Shown: positions 1 to 8,106 of the stretch, piece by piece
How the letters are laid out: every line of letters begins with the position of its first letter
Position numbering within the stretch: position 1 is the first letter of the stretch
Origin: Planctomycetaceae bacterium
GTDB taxonomy: Bacteria > Planctomycetota > Planctomycetia > Planctomycetales > Planctomycetaceae
NCBI GenBank assembly: GCA_019636285.1
Contig: JAHBXV010000018.1
Coordinates: 47,526-111,525 of the forward strand
Reading direction: 5' to 3'
Length of the DNA stretch: 64,000 nucleotides
Translations under genes and position numbers: made by a program
The notes under the pieces: model-generated
The model's database searches: none
What the model was told of the DNA's origin: nothing
Seen by the model: the letters and a program-made list of their open reading frames with translations, nothing else

Positions 1-678
1 ATCGTCCGGCCTCCCCAGACGACCCAGCGGCGTATTGCGCTGTCCCCAATCCTGCATGGTGGGGTCAGACCAGAGCTTCTGCGTCAAATCCGTCAAAATG
101 AAGCCGGGATCGAGGCAATTCACGCGAATTCCCGCCGGTCCCCACTCCACCGCGAGGCCCTTCGTCATGCCGACGACCGCGTTCTTGCTCATCGCATAGG
201 GAACAACCGCCTTCAGCGGGCCATGCGTGTTCAGCGAACCCACGTTGATAATTGATCCGCCGCGCTTGGCTGCCAGCATTTCGCGGCCGACCGCCTGCGC
301 CATCAGGAACGATCCCCGCTGGTTCGTGTTGACGATGAAGTCGTAGTCCGCATCGGTGTATGTTTCAACACGCTGCCGCCGGTTGACCCCCGCCACGTTG
401 AGCAGCGTATCGATGGTCCCTTCCGTGGAGACCACCGTCTTGACGGCGCTGCGGATCTGGTCTCCGTCTTCGACGTCGCATCCGAGGCCGCGCACTGGAT
501 AACGGCTTGTCTTGATGCCCGCTGCTGCCGACTCGGCCGCCTCGCTCTGGCGACCCGTGATCCAGACTTTCGCATCTCGCAGCGCGAACCCCTCGGCCAG
601 CGCGCGTCCAATCCCGCGCGTTCCACCGGAGACCAACACGACCTGATCGGCAACCTGGAACAGTTCATCTTGTGGCAT
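1..678 (-). CDS. SDR-family NAD(P)-dependent oxidoreductase (partial, C-terminus off the window)
   Basis: Classical short-chain dehydrogenase/reductase, a Rossmann-fold enzyme that interconverts alcohols and ketones. The 226 visible residues contain the cofactor loop GGTRGIG (residues 18-24), the NVAG motif (94-97), and the catalytic set Ser148, Tyr161 and Lys165 (PYAMSK), with the usual 13-residue Ser-Tyr spacing. The motif PGFILTDL near 191 also fits the family. The gene continues past the left edge, so about 25-30 C-terminal residues are missing. Two in-frame ATGs lie six bases apart (684 and 678). A GGGAG immediately precedes the first, so the second has the better ribosome-binding-site spacing and was chosen. 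The substrate cannot be told; it looks like a gluconate/3-oxoacyl reductase type. Family call sure, specificity unknown. Confidence 0.9.
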   Translation of the reverse strand, partial: MPQDELFQVADQVVLVSGGTRGIGRALAEGFALRDAKVWITGRQSEAAESAAAGIKTSRYPVRGLGCDVEDGDQIRSAVKTVVSTEGTIDTLLNVAGVNRRQRVETYTDADYDFIVNTNQRGSFLMAQAVGREMLAAKRGGSIINVGSLNTHGPLKAVVPYAMSKNAVVGMTKGLAVEWGPAGIRVNCLDPGFILTDLTQKLWSDPTMQDWGQRNTPLGRLGRPDD

Positions 679-855
679 CTGCATCTCCCGAATCGCTCGA
701 CCCGCCGAATCGCACGACACTCCACGACCGGCAGTCGCGCCGCGACGGTCGTGCGAACCTGTGCAGATTACGACATCGTGTCGGGAATGACACGGTCGAA
801 GAGGTCCGCACTCAGGATCCGGCGGCAGCGTGCCTCAACCCTGCTGCGGGGACGT

Positions 856-2781
856 CTAAGAGACCGTCCGATCGCGCGATTCCGACCACCCCCAGCGATC
901 TCGCGGGACTTCTGGCTCCGGCTGCTGATCCGAAGCGTTCAGCGCCGCACGAAGAACGTCGGCGCTGGGTCGCCAGCTATCGCCGTCAGTTTCACTGGCC
1001 GCGACTTCGTCCGCATAGGACTGACGAGACGTCAATTCCGTGAGCAACTTGCGGATGACCGTCTCCGCCTCGGCGCGTTCATCCAGCCACGCCAACTGCT
1101 GTTGCCGGCACGCCTGTTCGCGGTCCAGCAGCGAGCGTTCGGTCTCTTGAAGGCGTGTCTCCAATGACTCCAGTTCGGCATCGCGCTCGACCAGCCAGTC
1201 TTTCAGCTCCTGGCGTTCGCGAGACACGTCGGCTCGCTCTCGCTCCAGGTCGGCCCGTTGTTCGAGGACTTCGCGATGATCGGCGGCGACGCGGGCTCGT
1301 TCGCCGTCGAACCACTCCGAAATCGCGGCCTTCGCCGCGTCGAGCCGCCCGTTGGTCTGAGTATCCCCCAGCGAGCGAGCGACGTCGGCCCACACCTCTT
1401 CGATCGCCAGTCGTTGAGCCAGCGTCCGGGCGTGCGTTTCCTCGACTTCTCGCCGCAACTGATCGATCCGCAGTCGCCGCAGTTCGATACCGCGAGTTTC
1501 TCCCGCGATCTGGGATTCGCGAAGTTCGAGCGATTTTTCGTGTTCTAGCCGAGCCTTTTCCCACTCCAGTCGTGCCCGCTCGAAATCGGCGGCCGCGTCG
1601 CGATGGGCCTCGGCGGCCGCTTCGCGTTCGTCTCGCAGAATCCGCGCTTCACGATCCAGCGACTTCTCGCGTTCCTCCAGCGCGCTGCGGTGGAGTTCCA
1701 GTTGCATGAACCGTCGTTCGCACTGGTTCGTCCGCTCTTCGAGTTCCTGTTGCTGAACCTGGCGTTCACGACGCGCTTCGAGCTGTGACCGCTCCAGTTC
1801 GCCTCGCGTTCGTTCCAGGTGATCGAGCTGAAAGCGAAGACGATTGGCCTCGAGCTGTTGTTGTCGCTGCGTTTCGGCGAATCGGCTTTCGAGCGCCTGG
1901 GCGTGCTCAGTCGCCTCGGCCGTCAGCTTCTCCTCATGTTCGCGACGACGCTGTTCCAGTTCCTCCTCGAAGGCCGCTCGCCGTGCCGCAATCTCCTCGG
2001 CGAACGTTTCCGTTGTCTGGACGAGTTCGGCTCGAATTTCCTCGAGTGACGCCTGCTCCGCGGTTCGAGTCGCCAGCCAGCTCTGCTGCTCCTCGTCCAA
2101 CTGACGTCGCCGGTCCTCCCACTCCTGGGTCAGCGACTTCCAGAGTTCTTCGCGCTCTCGGGCAAGGATCTCTTCGTTCTGTGCGACCAGCTCGTCGTGC
2201 TGCTCTTGAAGGACATCCGCCAACTGCTGAGTGGCCTGCTGTTCCCGCGACAACAGTTCCCGTTCACGGGCAATGGCCTCGCGATCCGCGACCAGCTCCG
2301 CGAGCAGAGTTTCTCGAATTTGGGCCCGTTCGTCTTCGAGCTGGCTGGCGCGAAGCTCCAGCTCCTCGAACTGCCGTTCCAGGTCCGCCTGTTCGGCAGC
2401 CACCGAGGCAACCTGTTTGGCGAGGGCCGCTTCATGCTGATTCAGGCTGGCCGCGCGCTCGTCGAATTCTTGCCGGCGAGACGTTTCCCACGCCTTCAGG
2501 TTCTCTTCTCGTCGCGCGATCTCGGACAACGAGGCTTCGACAGACGCTTCCCGTTCAGCCAGTTCCGCGAATCGCGACTGCAATTCCTGCAGCGCCTGGC
2601 CCGCTTGCAGGAACAAGCTCGCTTGCGACGAGAAGTCTCCAGTCGGGGGAGCGGACGGGCGCTGACCGGACATCCCGAAGTGGGGACCATCAACCCGATT
2701 CAGTCGCGGTCCACCCGCCGACGTCGGAGACGAAGTCGCGGGCGTCCCCACATCCGAATAATTGTCCGCGCTGTCACTCAT
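856..2781 (-). CDS. Long coiled-coil protein, hypothetical
   Basis: Predicted 641-residue protein made almost entirely of charged heptad-type helix from about residue 45 to 600, very rich in Glu, Arg, Gln and Ala, with a short low-complexity N-terminus and a Trp/Ser-containing tail. No catalytic motif, signal peptide or membrane segment is visible. The frame is open for 31 more codons upstream, but the ATG at 2781 is preceded at good spacing by GGAAAGGA, so that start is preferred. Such proteins usually act as structural or scaffolding filaments; no specific role can be given. It follows the thioredoxin gene on the same strand after a 227-base gap, so co-transcription is uncertain. Several long frames on the opposite strand are mirror artefacts of the repetitive codon pattern. 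Confidence 0.85.
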   Translation of the reverse strand: MSDSADNYSDVGTPATSSPTSAGGPRLNRVDGPHFGMSGQRPSAPPTGDFSSQASLFLQAGQALQELQSRFAELAEREASVEASLSEIARREENLKAWETSRRQEFDERAASLNQHEAALAKQVASVAAEQADLERQFEELELRASQLEDERAQIRETLLAELVADREAIARERELLSREQQATQQLADVLQEQHDELVAQNEEILAREREELWKSLTQEWEDRRRQLDEEQQSWLATRTAEQASLEEIRAELVQTTETFAEEIAARRAAFEEELEQRRREHEEKLTAEATEHAQALESRFAETQRQQQLEANRLRFQLDHLERTRGELERSQLEARRERQVQQQELEERTNQCERRFMQLELHRSALEEREKSLDREARILRDEREAAAEAHRDAAADFERARLEWEKARLEHEKSLELRESQIAGETRGIELRRLRIDQLRREVEETHARTLAQRLAIEEVWADVARSLGDTQTNGRLDAAKAAISEWFDGERARVAADHREVLEQRADLERERADVSRERQELKDWLVERDAELESLETRLQETERSLLDREQACRQQQLAWLDERAEAETVIRKLLTELTSRQSYADEVAASETDGDSWRPSADVLRAALNASDQQPEPEVPRDRWGWSESRDRTVS

Positions 2782-3008
2782 TCCGGGAATCCTTTCCCAG
2801 GGTCTTGGACTGCCTGACACAACCGGTTGTGCTTGTCGAAGCCCTGCAGAATAGCGGGTCAACGATTTTTGCACAGAGGTTGTGTCAGCACCTCTTAACA
2901 GTCGATTTCCTGCGGTCAGCGATCAGGCTGGCGCGAACGACTCAAACTGTCAGCATCGGCCGGAATAGCCCCAATCCACGGGACATTCCGGCCGACCAAT
3001 CTCGATGT

Positions 3009-3335
3009 CTACAACTGGCCGGTGATCGCGTCGGCGAGCTTGGTCTTCGGCGTGATTCCGACGAATCGCTGAACGACCTCACCACCTTTGAAGATCATGA
3101 TGGTCGGAATGGCGCTGATGCCATGGTCCATCGCGACCTGCGGATTGTCGTCCGTATTGACCTTGCCGATCTTCGCCTGTCCAGCGAACTGGGTCGCCAG
3201 TTCTTCGATCACCGGAGCGATGCTCTTGCACGGACCGCACCAGGGAGCCCAGAAGTCCACCACCACCGGCGCGTCACTCGAAAGAACTTCCGTTGAGAAG
3301 TTCGCGTCGGTGAATTCCACGACATTACCAGCCAT
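3009..3335 (-). CDS. trxA: Thioredoxin
   Basis: A 108-residue cytoplasmic thiol-disulfide oxidoreductase. It has the canonical active site WCGPC (Cys33 and Cys36) after the FWAPW strand-helix junction and the cis-proline at Pro77 in the AIPT motif, at the normal length for a bacterial thioredoxin 1. The open frame extends 13 codons upstream, but the ATG at 3335 sits behind a strong GGAGGGG ribosome-binding site and matches family N-termini, so it was taken as the start. There is no signal peptide. Reduction by thioredoxin reductase is expected from the family; no reductase gene is in the window. Confidence 0.97.
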   Translation of the reverse strand: MAGNVVEFTDANFSTEVLSSDAPVVVDFWAPWCGPCKSIAPVIEELATQFAGQAKIGKVNTDDNPQVAMDHGISAIPTIMIFKGGEVVQRFVGITPKTKLADAITGQL

Positions 3336-3739
3336 TGCAGCCCCTCCTTCGCGAAATCTGACCGGGTTGGTCAAACCCCGTAACTATTCTTGAGACAAGT
3401 TGTTGCGAATTGTAGGAATTCGGGCAGCCGCGTCAATTGCGGTCCCTTTCCGGCCCGTCTTCCCCAAATGCCCACCGAGGGCACTCCTCGAATGGACAAG
3501 GGCGCCCCCGGCCAAGTTCGCAGCCACGGAGTGGATCACGGATAAGTGGAATCTAGACAAGGGCTTACAAGGACGATGCCAAATGACGACCGAACGGATT
3601 CACTTAGTGGACATTTCGCCGAAAGGTCCGTGATTCCTCTTCGCAATCGGCCGTTTGACAAAAAAGAAAGCCAGCGCGGGCGAAGGTCGCCAGCGCTGGC
3701 CGATTCTTTTCAGACGGCTGATGAGTGAACTTTGCGCCG
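3336..3739. other. Intergenic stretch between thioredoxin and DUF1501 genes
   Basis: About 400 bases with no convincing gene. It must hold the promoter of the thioredoxin gene and contains the intrinsic terminator of the DUF1501 gene at 3660-3700. Short open frames here have no ribosome-binding sites or recognisable products. Confidence 0.6.
3660..3700 (-). terminator. Intrinsic (Rho-independent) terminator of the DUF1501 operon
   Basis: An 8-bp perfect stem GCCAGCGC/GCGCTGGC (3670-3677 with 3693-3700) encloses a second 5-bp stem GGCGA/TCGCC (3679-3683 with 3687-3691). On the minus strand it is followed by TTTCTTTTT. It lies 40 bases beyond the DUF1501 stop codon, the right place to end that transcript. 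The plus-strand side ends in a shorter TTTT, so weak bidirectional action is possible. Confidence 0.8.
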
Positions 3740-5029
3740 TCAGACCAGGACTTGCTCAATGGCATGGGCCGCCGGGTCGGCCAGCGGCAACTGGCGCCCG
3801 TCGATATCGAACGACCCGGACGAGTCGACACCCAACGCCCGGAGATAGGTGTGGAAGAGGTGACCGTGATCCACTTCGCCGTCGACGACTTCGGTCCCAT
3901 GGTCGTTCGTCTTGCCGAACACGGATCCCCGCTGCACTCCGCACCCCGCCATGGCGACCGACCAGGCTCGGCTCCAATGGTCGCGTCCGTAGAGGTGATT
4001 GATGTTCGGCGTCCGGCCGAATTCAGAGAGTACCACGATCAGCGTGCTGTCGAGCATCCCACGATCGGCCAAGTCGCCGACAAGCGTGGCAAACGGACGA
4101 TCGAACTCGCCGACCTGCTCGATGTGGAAAATGAAGTTCTCGTTGTGGGTGTCGTAGTTGGAGTGCGAGACCTGCACGCAGGAGACACCCCGCTCCAGCA
4201 GCCGCCGCGCCAAGAGGCAATGACGTCCTAGATCATGCTTCCCGTACCGAGCCTGATCCGTTTCGGATTCCTTCGACACGTCAAACGCGTCTCCCTCCGC
4301 CATCAGGTTCTGTGCAGCTTCGTAGCTGTAGGTATACAGGTCGGTCTTCGCAGTGCGGCGGCGGTTCAGGAACTGCTCGTCCAGCTTACGGCGCAGCGCT
4401 TGCCGGGAAGTGTCCGAAACCTCGGTCAAACCATCCGGCCGCGCCATGTTGGCGGGTGGGCTCCCGTTCCCCAACGCGATGCTGGCGTATTTCGGTCCCA
4501 GGTAAGCCGAATCGTTGCTGCGACCACCTCCACCACCGGGAGTAATCACCACATGGCCGGGCAGAGCGTTATTGGCATCGCCGACGCACTTGGCCAGCAC
4601 TGCCCCGATCTGCGGATAGTCGGCCGCGGGCGACTGACGACGCCCGGTCATCATCAGGTACGCCCCTTTTCCGTGATCGTCTTCCTTCGTGTTGACCCCA
4701 CGGACCAGCGCGAAGTGGTTCATCACCTTCGCGGTTTCGGGCAGCAGTTCCGAAATGTGGATGCCGGTGACATTCGTGGGAATCGCCCGGAAGGGTCCGC
4801 CCGTGGGCGTTCCTGGCTTGGGATCCCACGATTCGAGCTGGCTGAGGCCACCATGCATGTTGAACACCAGCAGTCGCTTCTGCTGCTTGTTGAGTGCCGC
4901 CGACACCTGGCGCGTGCCGAAGATCGACAATCCCCCAACGAGCGCCGATCCTCCGGCCGCCATCGCCCCTAGAAACTGGCGGCGAGCCATTACATGGTCG
5001 GCTGTTCCGCAGGCATAGTGACAACGCAT
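3740..5029 (-). CDS. DUF1501 family secreted protein with Tat-type signal
   Basis: A 429-residue planctomycete-type DUF1501 protein. The N-terminus has a twin-arginine-like ARRQFLG motif followed by a small-residue hydrophobic stretch (about residues 14-45), so export of a folded protein by Tat is likely. Family motifs are visible: FNMHGGLSQLESWDPKP, the DDHGKGAYLMMTGR region, and VVLSEFGRTP followed by GRDHW, which resemble the alkaline phosphatase/sulfatase fold. The start is supported by AGGA eight bases upstream. It lies 54 bases downstream of the DUF1549/DUF1553 gene on the same strand, the standard pairing in planctomycetes, and ends at a clear terminator. The molecular function of the pair is not established; a role in extracellular or periplasmic polymer handling is usually proposed. 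Confidence 0.93.
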   Translation of the reverse strand: MRCHYACGTADHVMARRQFLGAMAAGGSALVGGLSIFGTRQVSAALNKQQKRLLVFNMHGGLSQLESWDPKPGTPTGGPFRAIPTNVTGIHISELLPETAKVMNHFALVRGVNTKEDDHGKGAYLMMTGRRQSPAADYPQIGAVLAKCVGDANNALPGHVVITPGGGGGRSNDSAYLGPKYASIALGNGSPPANMARPDGLTEVSDTSRQALRRKLDEQFLNRRRTAKTDLYTYSYEAAQNLMAEGDAFDVSKESETDQARYGKHDLGRHCLLARRLLERGVSCVQVSHSNYDTHNENFIFHIEQVGEFDRPFATLVGDLADRGMLDSTLIVVLSEFGRTPNINHLYGRDHWSRAWSVAMAGCGVQRGSVFGKTNDHGTEVVDGEVDHGHLFHTYLRALGVDSSGSFDIDGRQLPLADPAAHAIEQVLV

Positions 5030-5083
5030 GGTTGATTCCTGTTTGAACGCGTCAGCATCCTGGACGCAATTTCTGCCATTCGC

Positions 5084-7960
5084 CTAACGCTGAAACCGAA
5101 ACTCCGCCGACGTCACCAGAGCCCACGCCAGTTCCTGAACCGCCGCGCTTCGATCCTCGCCGCGCGAAGCCAGGTACTGAGCGACCTCCGCCACCTCTGC
5201 CTCGACAGGGGGGCGACCATATACCGTCAGGAACAGTTCCTCGGCAAGCGGGGCCGATTCCTGCAAACTCAAAAGACGCTGTGTCAGATTCGTCCCCCCT
5301 GGAGACAACCAGCCTCGGAGCGAGCCACCATTTGCCAGGAAGAGCGCCTGCTCGGCCGTCGCGAAGAAGTCATCCTGGGGTTGACCCGGTCCACCGCCGT
5401 ACAGGCTGGCGAACGTGCCGACATTTCCCTTCAACTGATCGTAGGCGTGGGCCACCACCCGCCGCTGGCGTTCCGCCTGCTGGGCCGCGTCGTTGGCGAC
5501 ACTCGCCGCTGGCATCGTTTTCTCGATCTCGGCTTCGGCCGCGATCAGATAATTTCCCGCCACTCCAGTCACCTGGAAAATGCTCCATAGCATCTGCTCC
5601 GGCGAGAGGGCCTTGAAGTCGCGACGCGCGGCGGTATCCCCCAAGCCCTTGTCGTGCTTTTCGAGTAAGTTCGTCAGAGTTCCGTTTCGGGTGGCCTGCT
5701 CCTGACTGATGGCGGCCACGAGTTCCTCGGCAGCCTTACGAGCGGCTTCCCGCTGGCTCATTTCGGTGCGGGCCTGTTCCACGGCCTGTTTCGCGGCGGC
5801 TTCTCCGCCCGTCGCCGTTTCCAGGGTGGCCTTGGCAGTTTCCGTCGCCTTCTGCAGTTCCGCGAGACCAGTGGCCAGGTTGTCCGATCGTTCTTTGAGA
5901 GAGGCGAGGATCCCCGTCAGTCCTTCGTCGCCGCCAAGCTCAGCCGAGGCAAACTCCGCCTTGGTGCCAGCCTCTTTGACGGCTTCGATGATTCCCTGCC
6001 GCTTTGCAACGGCAGCAACCGTCGCGTCAAACGCCTGGCGAGCCGCTACCATGGTCTTTTGCGTTTCGGCATGCGTCGCGGCCAGCCCGTCAATCTTCGA
6101 TTGCTGATCGATAATCGCCTGTTGAGCGGCAACCACGCCCGCTTCCGCGACCGGCATTTTCTCGGCCAATGCGGCCAGCGCCGTCCGTTCGGCGTGAATG
6201 GCCATCGCCGTCTGCAACCGATCGCGGCGTCCCTTCAAGCGGACGAGATCCCCTTGCAGACGACTCCATTCGCTTCGCCGGGCCTGTGTGACTTCCTTCG
6301 CGGCCAGAATCGGTTTCTGCCCCTCCACCCATTTTTCGGCAGCAACGTCCACCGCCGCCCATGCGGCATCCAGCGCGGGCTGAACGGTTGCAACGGCCGC
6401 TTCCTTTTCCTGGCGCGTTTTCTCAAGGGTGGCCACCGTCTCGGTCAGCTTGGTCACGCGCGCTTCGAAGACCGCTGCCGCGCTCGCGGCCTCGGCATCA
6501 TTCGGAAGCAATGGCAGCACTTCCTTCGCCTTCGCCGAAAGCTCGGTGACGGCCTTGAGCGCGTTCTGCTGGGTCGCCAGATCAGCGGCTGCTTTCGCAA
6601 GGGCCGCATTCGCTTCAACCACCGGCTTGCGAGCCGCCACCGCTGCTTTGCCAGCCTCATCCAACGCCTTGATCGATTCCGCGGCCGCATCCAACCGGTT
6701 TTTCACGTCATCGCGCGCCGCCTGCAGCGCCGTGGCCGCCGCCTCCGTCTGCTCGGTCAACGCCGCCAGAGATTGCTCCACACCCGAGAGTTCCGCCGTG
6801 AGTTGCTCAACGGCTGGCAAATTGCTGGGGGTTTCAAGCGACCGCTGATACGCATCCGTCAGCGCGATCTCGCGAAGAAGGTGTCGCAGGTCGTAACCGG
6901 TGGCCTTCAAGTCGGCCACCAGCAATGCGAGTACTTCCGGATGGGCAGGGGGGTTGTCGGGATGATGGAAATCGATCGGCGCGACCAGTCCTCGCCCCAT
7001 CAGGAGCGCCCACATCCGGTTGGCGATATTCCGCGCGAAGTAGTCATTTTCACCCGTCGCCACGAGCTCGCCGAGTTTCGCGCGACGGCTGTACTTCGGA
7101 ACGCCGCGAACCGTCTTGTCAGGGACGACCGAGTATTCCTCGCCCACGCGAAACCGCGGTTCGTCAATTTCCAGGCCACCGGGCAGTCGCGGACGCATCC
7201 GGCCGGCATCGCCTGTGAAGACCGATTTGTATTCCGCATCCCCTTCGGCGGTTTCCTTCAAATACGACTTTTTCGCCGCTTCATCGGTGAAGATCGACGT
7301 CCGGTTCACGAAGGCGAACAATCCGTAATAGTCGATCTGGCGGTAGTCCTCGACGAGTGGGTGATCGTGACACTGGGCGCATTGCAAATCGATGCCAAAG
7401 AAAATTCGGCCAATGTCGCGAGCCACCAGATTCGGCTCGGCATCCCGGTCCAACAGGAATTTCGCTGCCGGTCGAGTCGCCTCATCGGTTCCGTCAGCGG
7501 TGAGCAAATCTCGCGCGATGTGCGTCCACCGGCGATTCTCGCGAACAGCGGTCTGCAACCACCCCATCCACTCGGCGGCCGGCACATGCTGATCCCGGCG
7601 ACGCTCCATCAGCATGACATTTAAGACTTCCGCCAGATGGAGCGGATGGCGCGGATGTGCCAGAATGCGGTCCACGGTCGCGGCGCGCTTATCGGCCGAA
7701 CCGTCGGCCAGAAATGCCCGAACTTCGTCCGAAGTGGGGGGAGCACCGAGCAGATCGATCGAAACCCGACGAAGAAAATCGGCATCACTGCAAAGTGGAC
7801 TCGTTCCGTGAGTCAGATCCGCAGACATCGCCTGATTGATGCGAAGATGAAGAGCGTCTTGTGCGTCACCCGAACGAAGTCCGCCGGTGAACACAAAGAC
7901 AAGAAAAAATACGCTACCGGTGAGGCGTGGAATTTCACGTGTCATGGCGGCGGGTCCCAT
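5084..7960 (-). CDS. DUF1549/DUF1553 secreted protein with long coiled-coil insertion
   Basis: A 958-residue exported protein (hydrophobic signal around residues 12-30). The first third is DUF1549, including the CAQCHDHP motif (Cys194, Cys197, His198) that looks like a c-type heme site. DUF1553 begins after it (NYFARNIANRMWALLMGRGLV) and its end is at the C-terminus (LAEELFLTVYGRPP and the final ELAWALVTSAEFRF). Between about residues 372 and 780 lies roughly 400 residues of Ala/Glu/Lys-rich coiled coil interrupting DUF1553, which is not usual for the family. The start is uncertain: the ATGs at 7960 and 7945 are both possible and neither has a strong ribosome-binding site. It is the upstream partner of the DUF1501 gene. 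Confidence 0.9.
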   Translation of the reverse strand: MGPAAMTREIPRLTGSVFFLVFVFTGGLRSGDAQDALHLRINQAMSADLTHGTSPLCSDADFLRRVSIDLLGAPPTSDEVRAFLADGSADKRAATVDRILAHPRHPLHLAEVLNVMLMERRRDQHVPAAEWMGWLQTAVRENRRWTHIARDLLTADGTDEATRPAAKFLLDRDAEPNLVARDIGRIFFGIDLQCAQCHDHPLVEDYRQIDYYGLFAFVNRTSIFTDEAAKKSYLKETAEGDAEYKSVFTGDAGRMRPRLPGGLEIDEPRFRVGEEYSVVPDKTVRGVPKYSRRAKLGELVATGENDYFARNIANRMWALLMGRGLVAPIDFHHPDNPPAHPEVLALLVADLKATGYDLRHLLREIALTDAYQRSLETPSNLPAVEQLTAELSGVEQSLAALTEQTEAAATALQAARDDVKNRLDAAAESIKALDEAGKAAVAARKPVVEANAALAKAAADLATQQNALKAVTELSAKAKEVLPLLPNDAEAASAAAVFEARVTKLTETVATLEKTRQEKEAAVATVQPALDAAWAAVDVAAEKWVEGQKPILAAKEVTQARRSEWSRLQGDLVRLKGRRDRLQTAMAIHAERTALAALAEKMPVAEAGVVAAQQAIIDQQSKIDGLAATHAETQKTMVAARQAFDATVAAVAKRQGIIEAVKEAGTKAEFASAELGGDEGLTGILASLKERSDNLATGLAELQKATETAKATLETATGGEAAAKQAVEQARTEMSQREAARKAAEELVAAISQEQATRNGTLTNLLEKHDKGLGDTAARRDFKALSPEQMLWSIFQVTGVAGNYLIAAEAEIEKTMPAASVANDAAQQAERQRRVVAHAYDQLKGNVGTFASLYGGGPGQPQDDFFATAEQALFLANGGSLRGWLSPGGTNLTQRLLSLQESAPLAEELFLTVYGRPPVEAEVAEVAQYLASRGEDRSAAVQELAWALVTSAEFRFQR

Positions 7961-8106
7961 GGGCGGGCAGTTCGGCGGGAGGCTGATGGGTCTCGCTCGG
8001 TTGAAGTCGATCCATCAACTGTTCTAAATACGTTATCGGCCCTCACGAGTTCCGTCAACCAATTCCGTTGACAGTATGGATTTGGGAATCTGGGAGATTT
8101 GGTCAA

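Noticed and set aside
1785..3296. 503-codon plus-strand frame over the coiled-coil and thioredoxin genes
   Set aside because: Arg/Pro-rich shadow of the minus-strand genes; it crosses thioredoxin, whose identity is certain.
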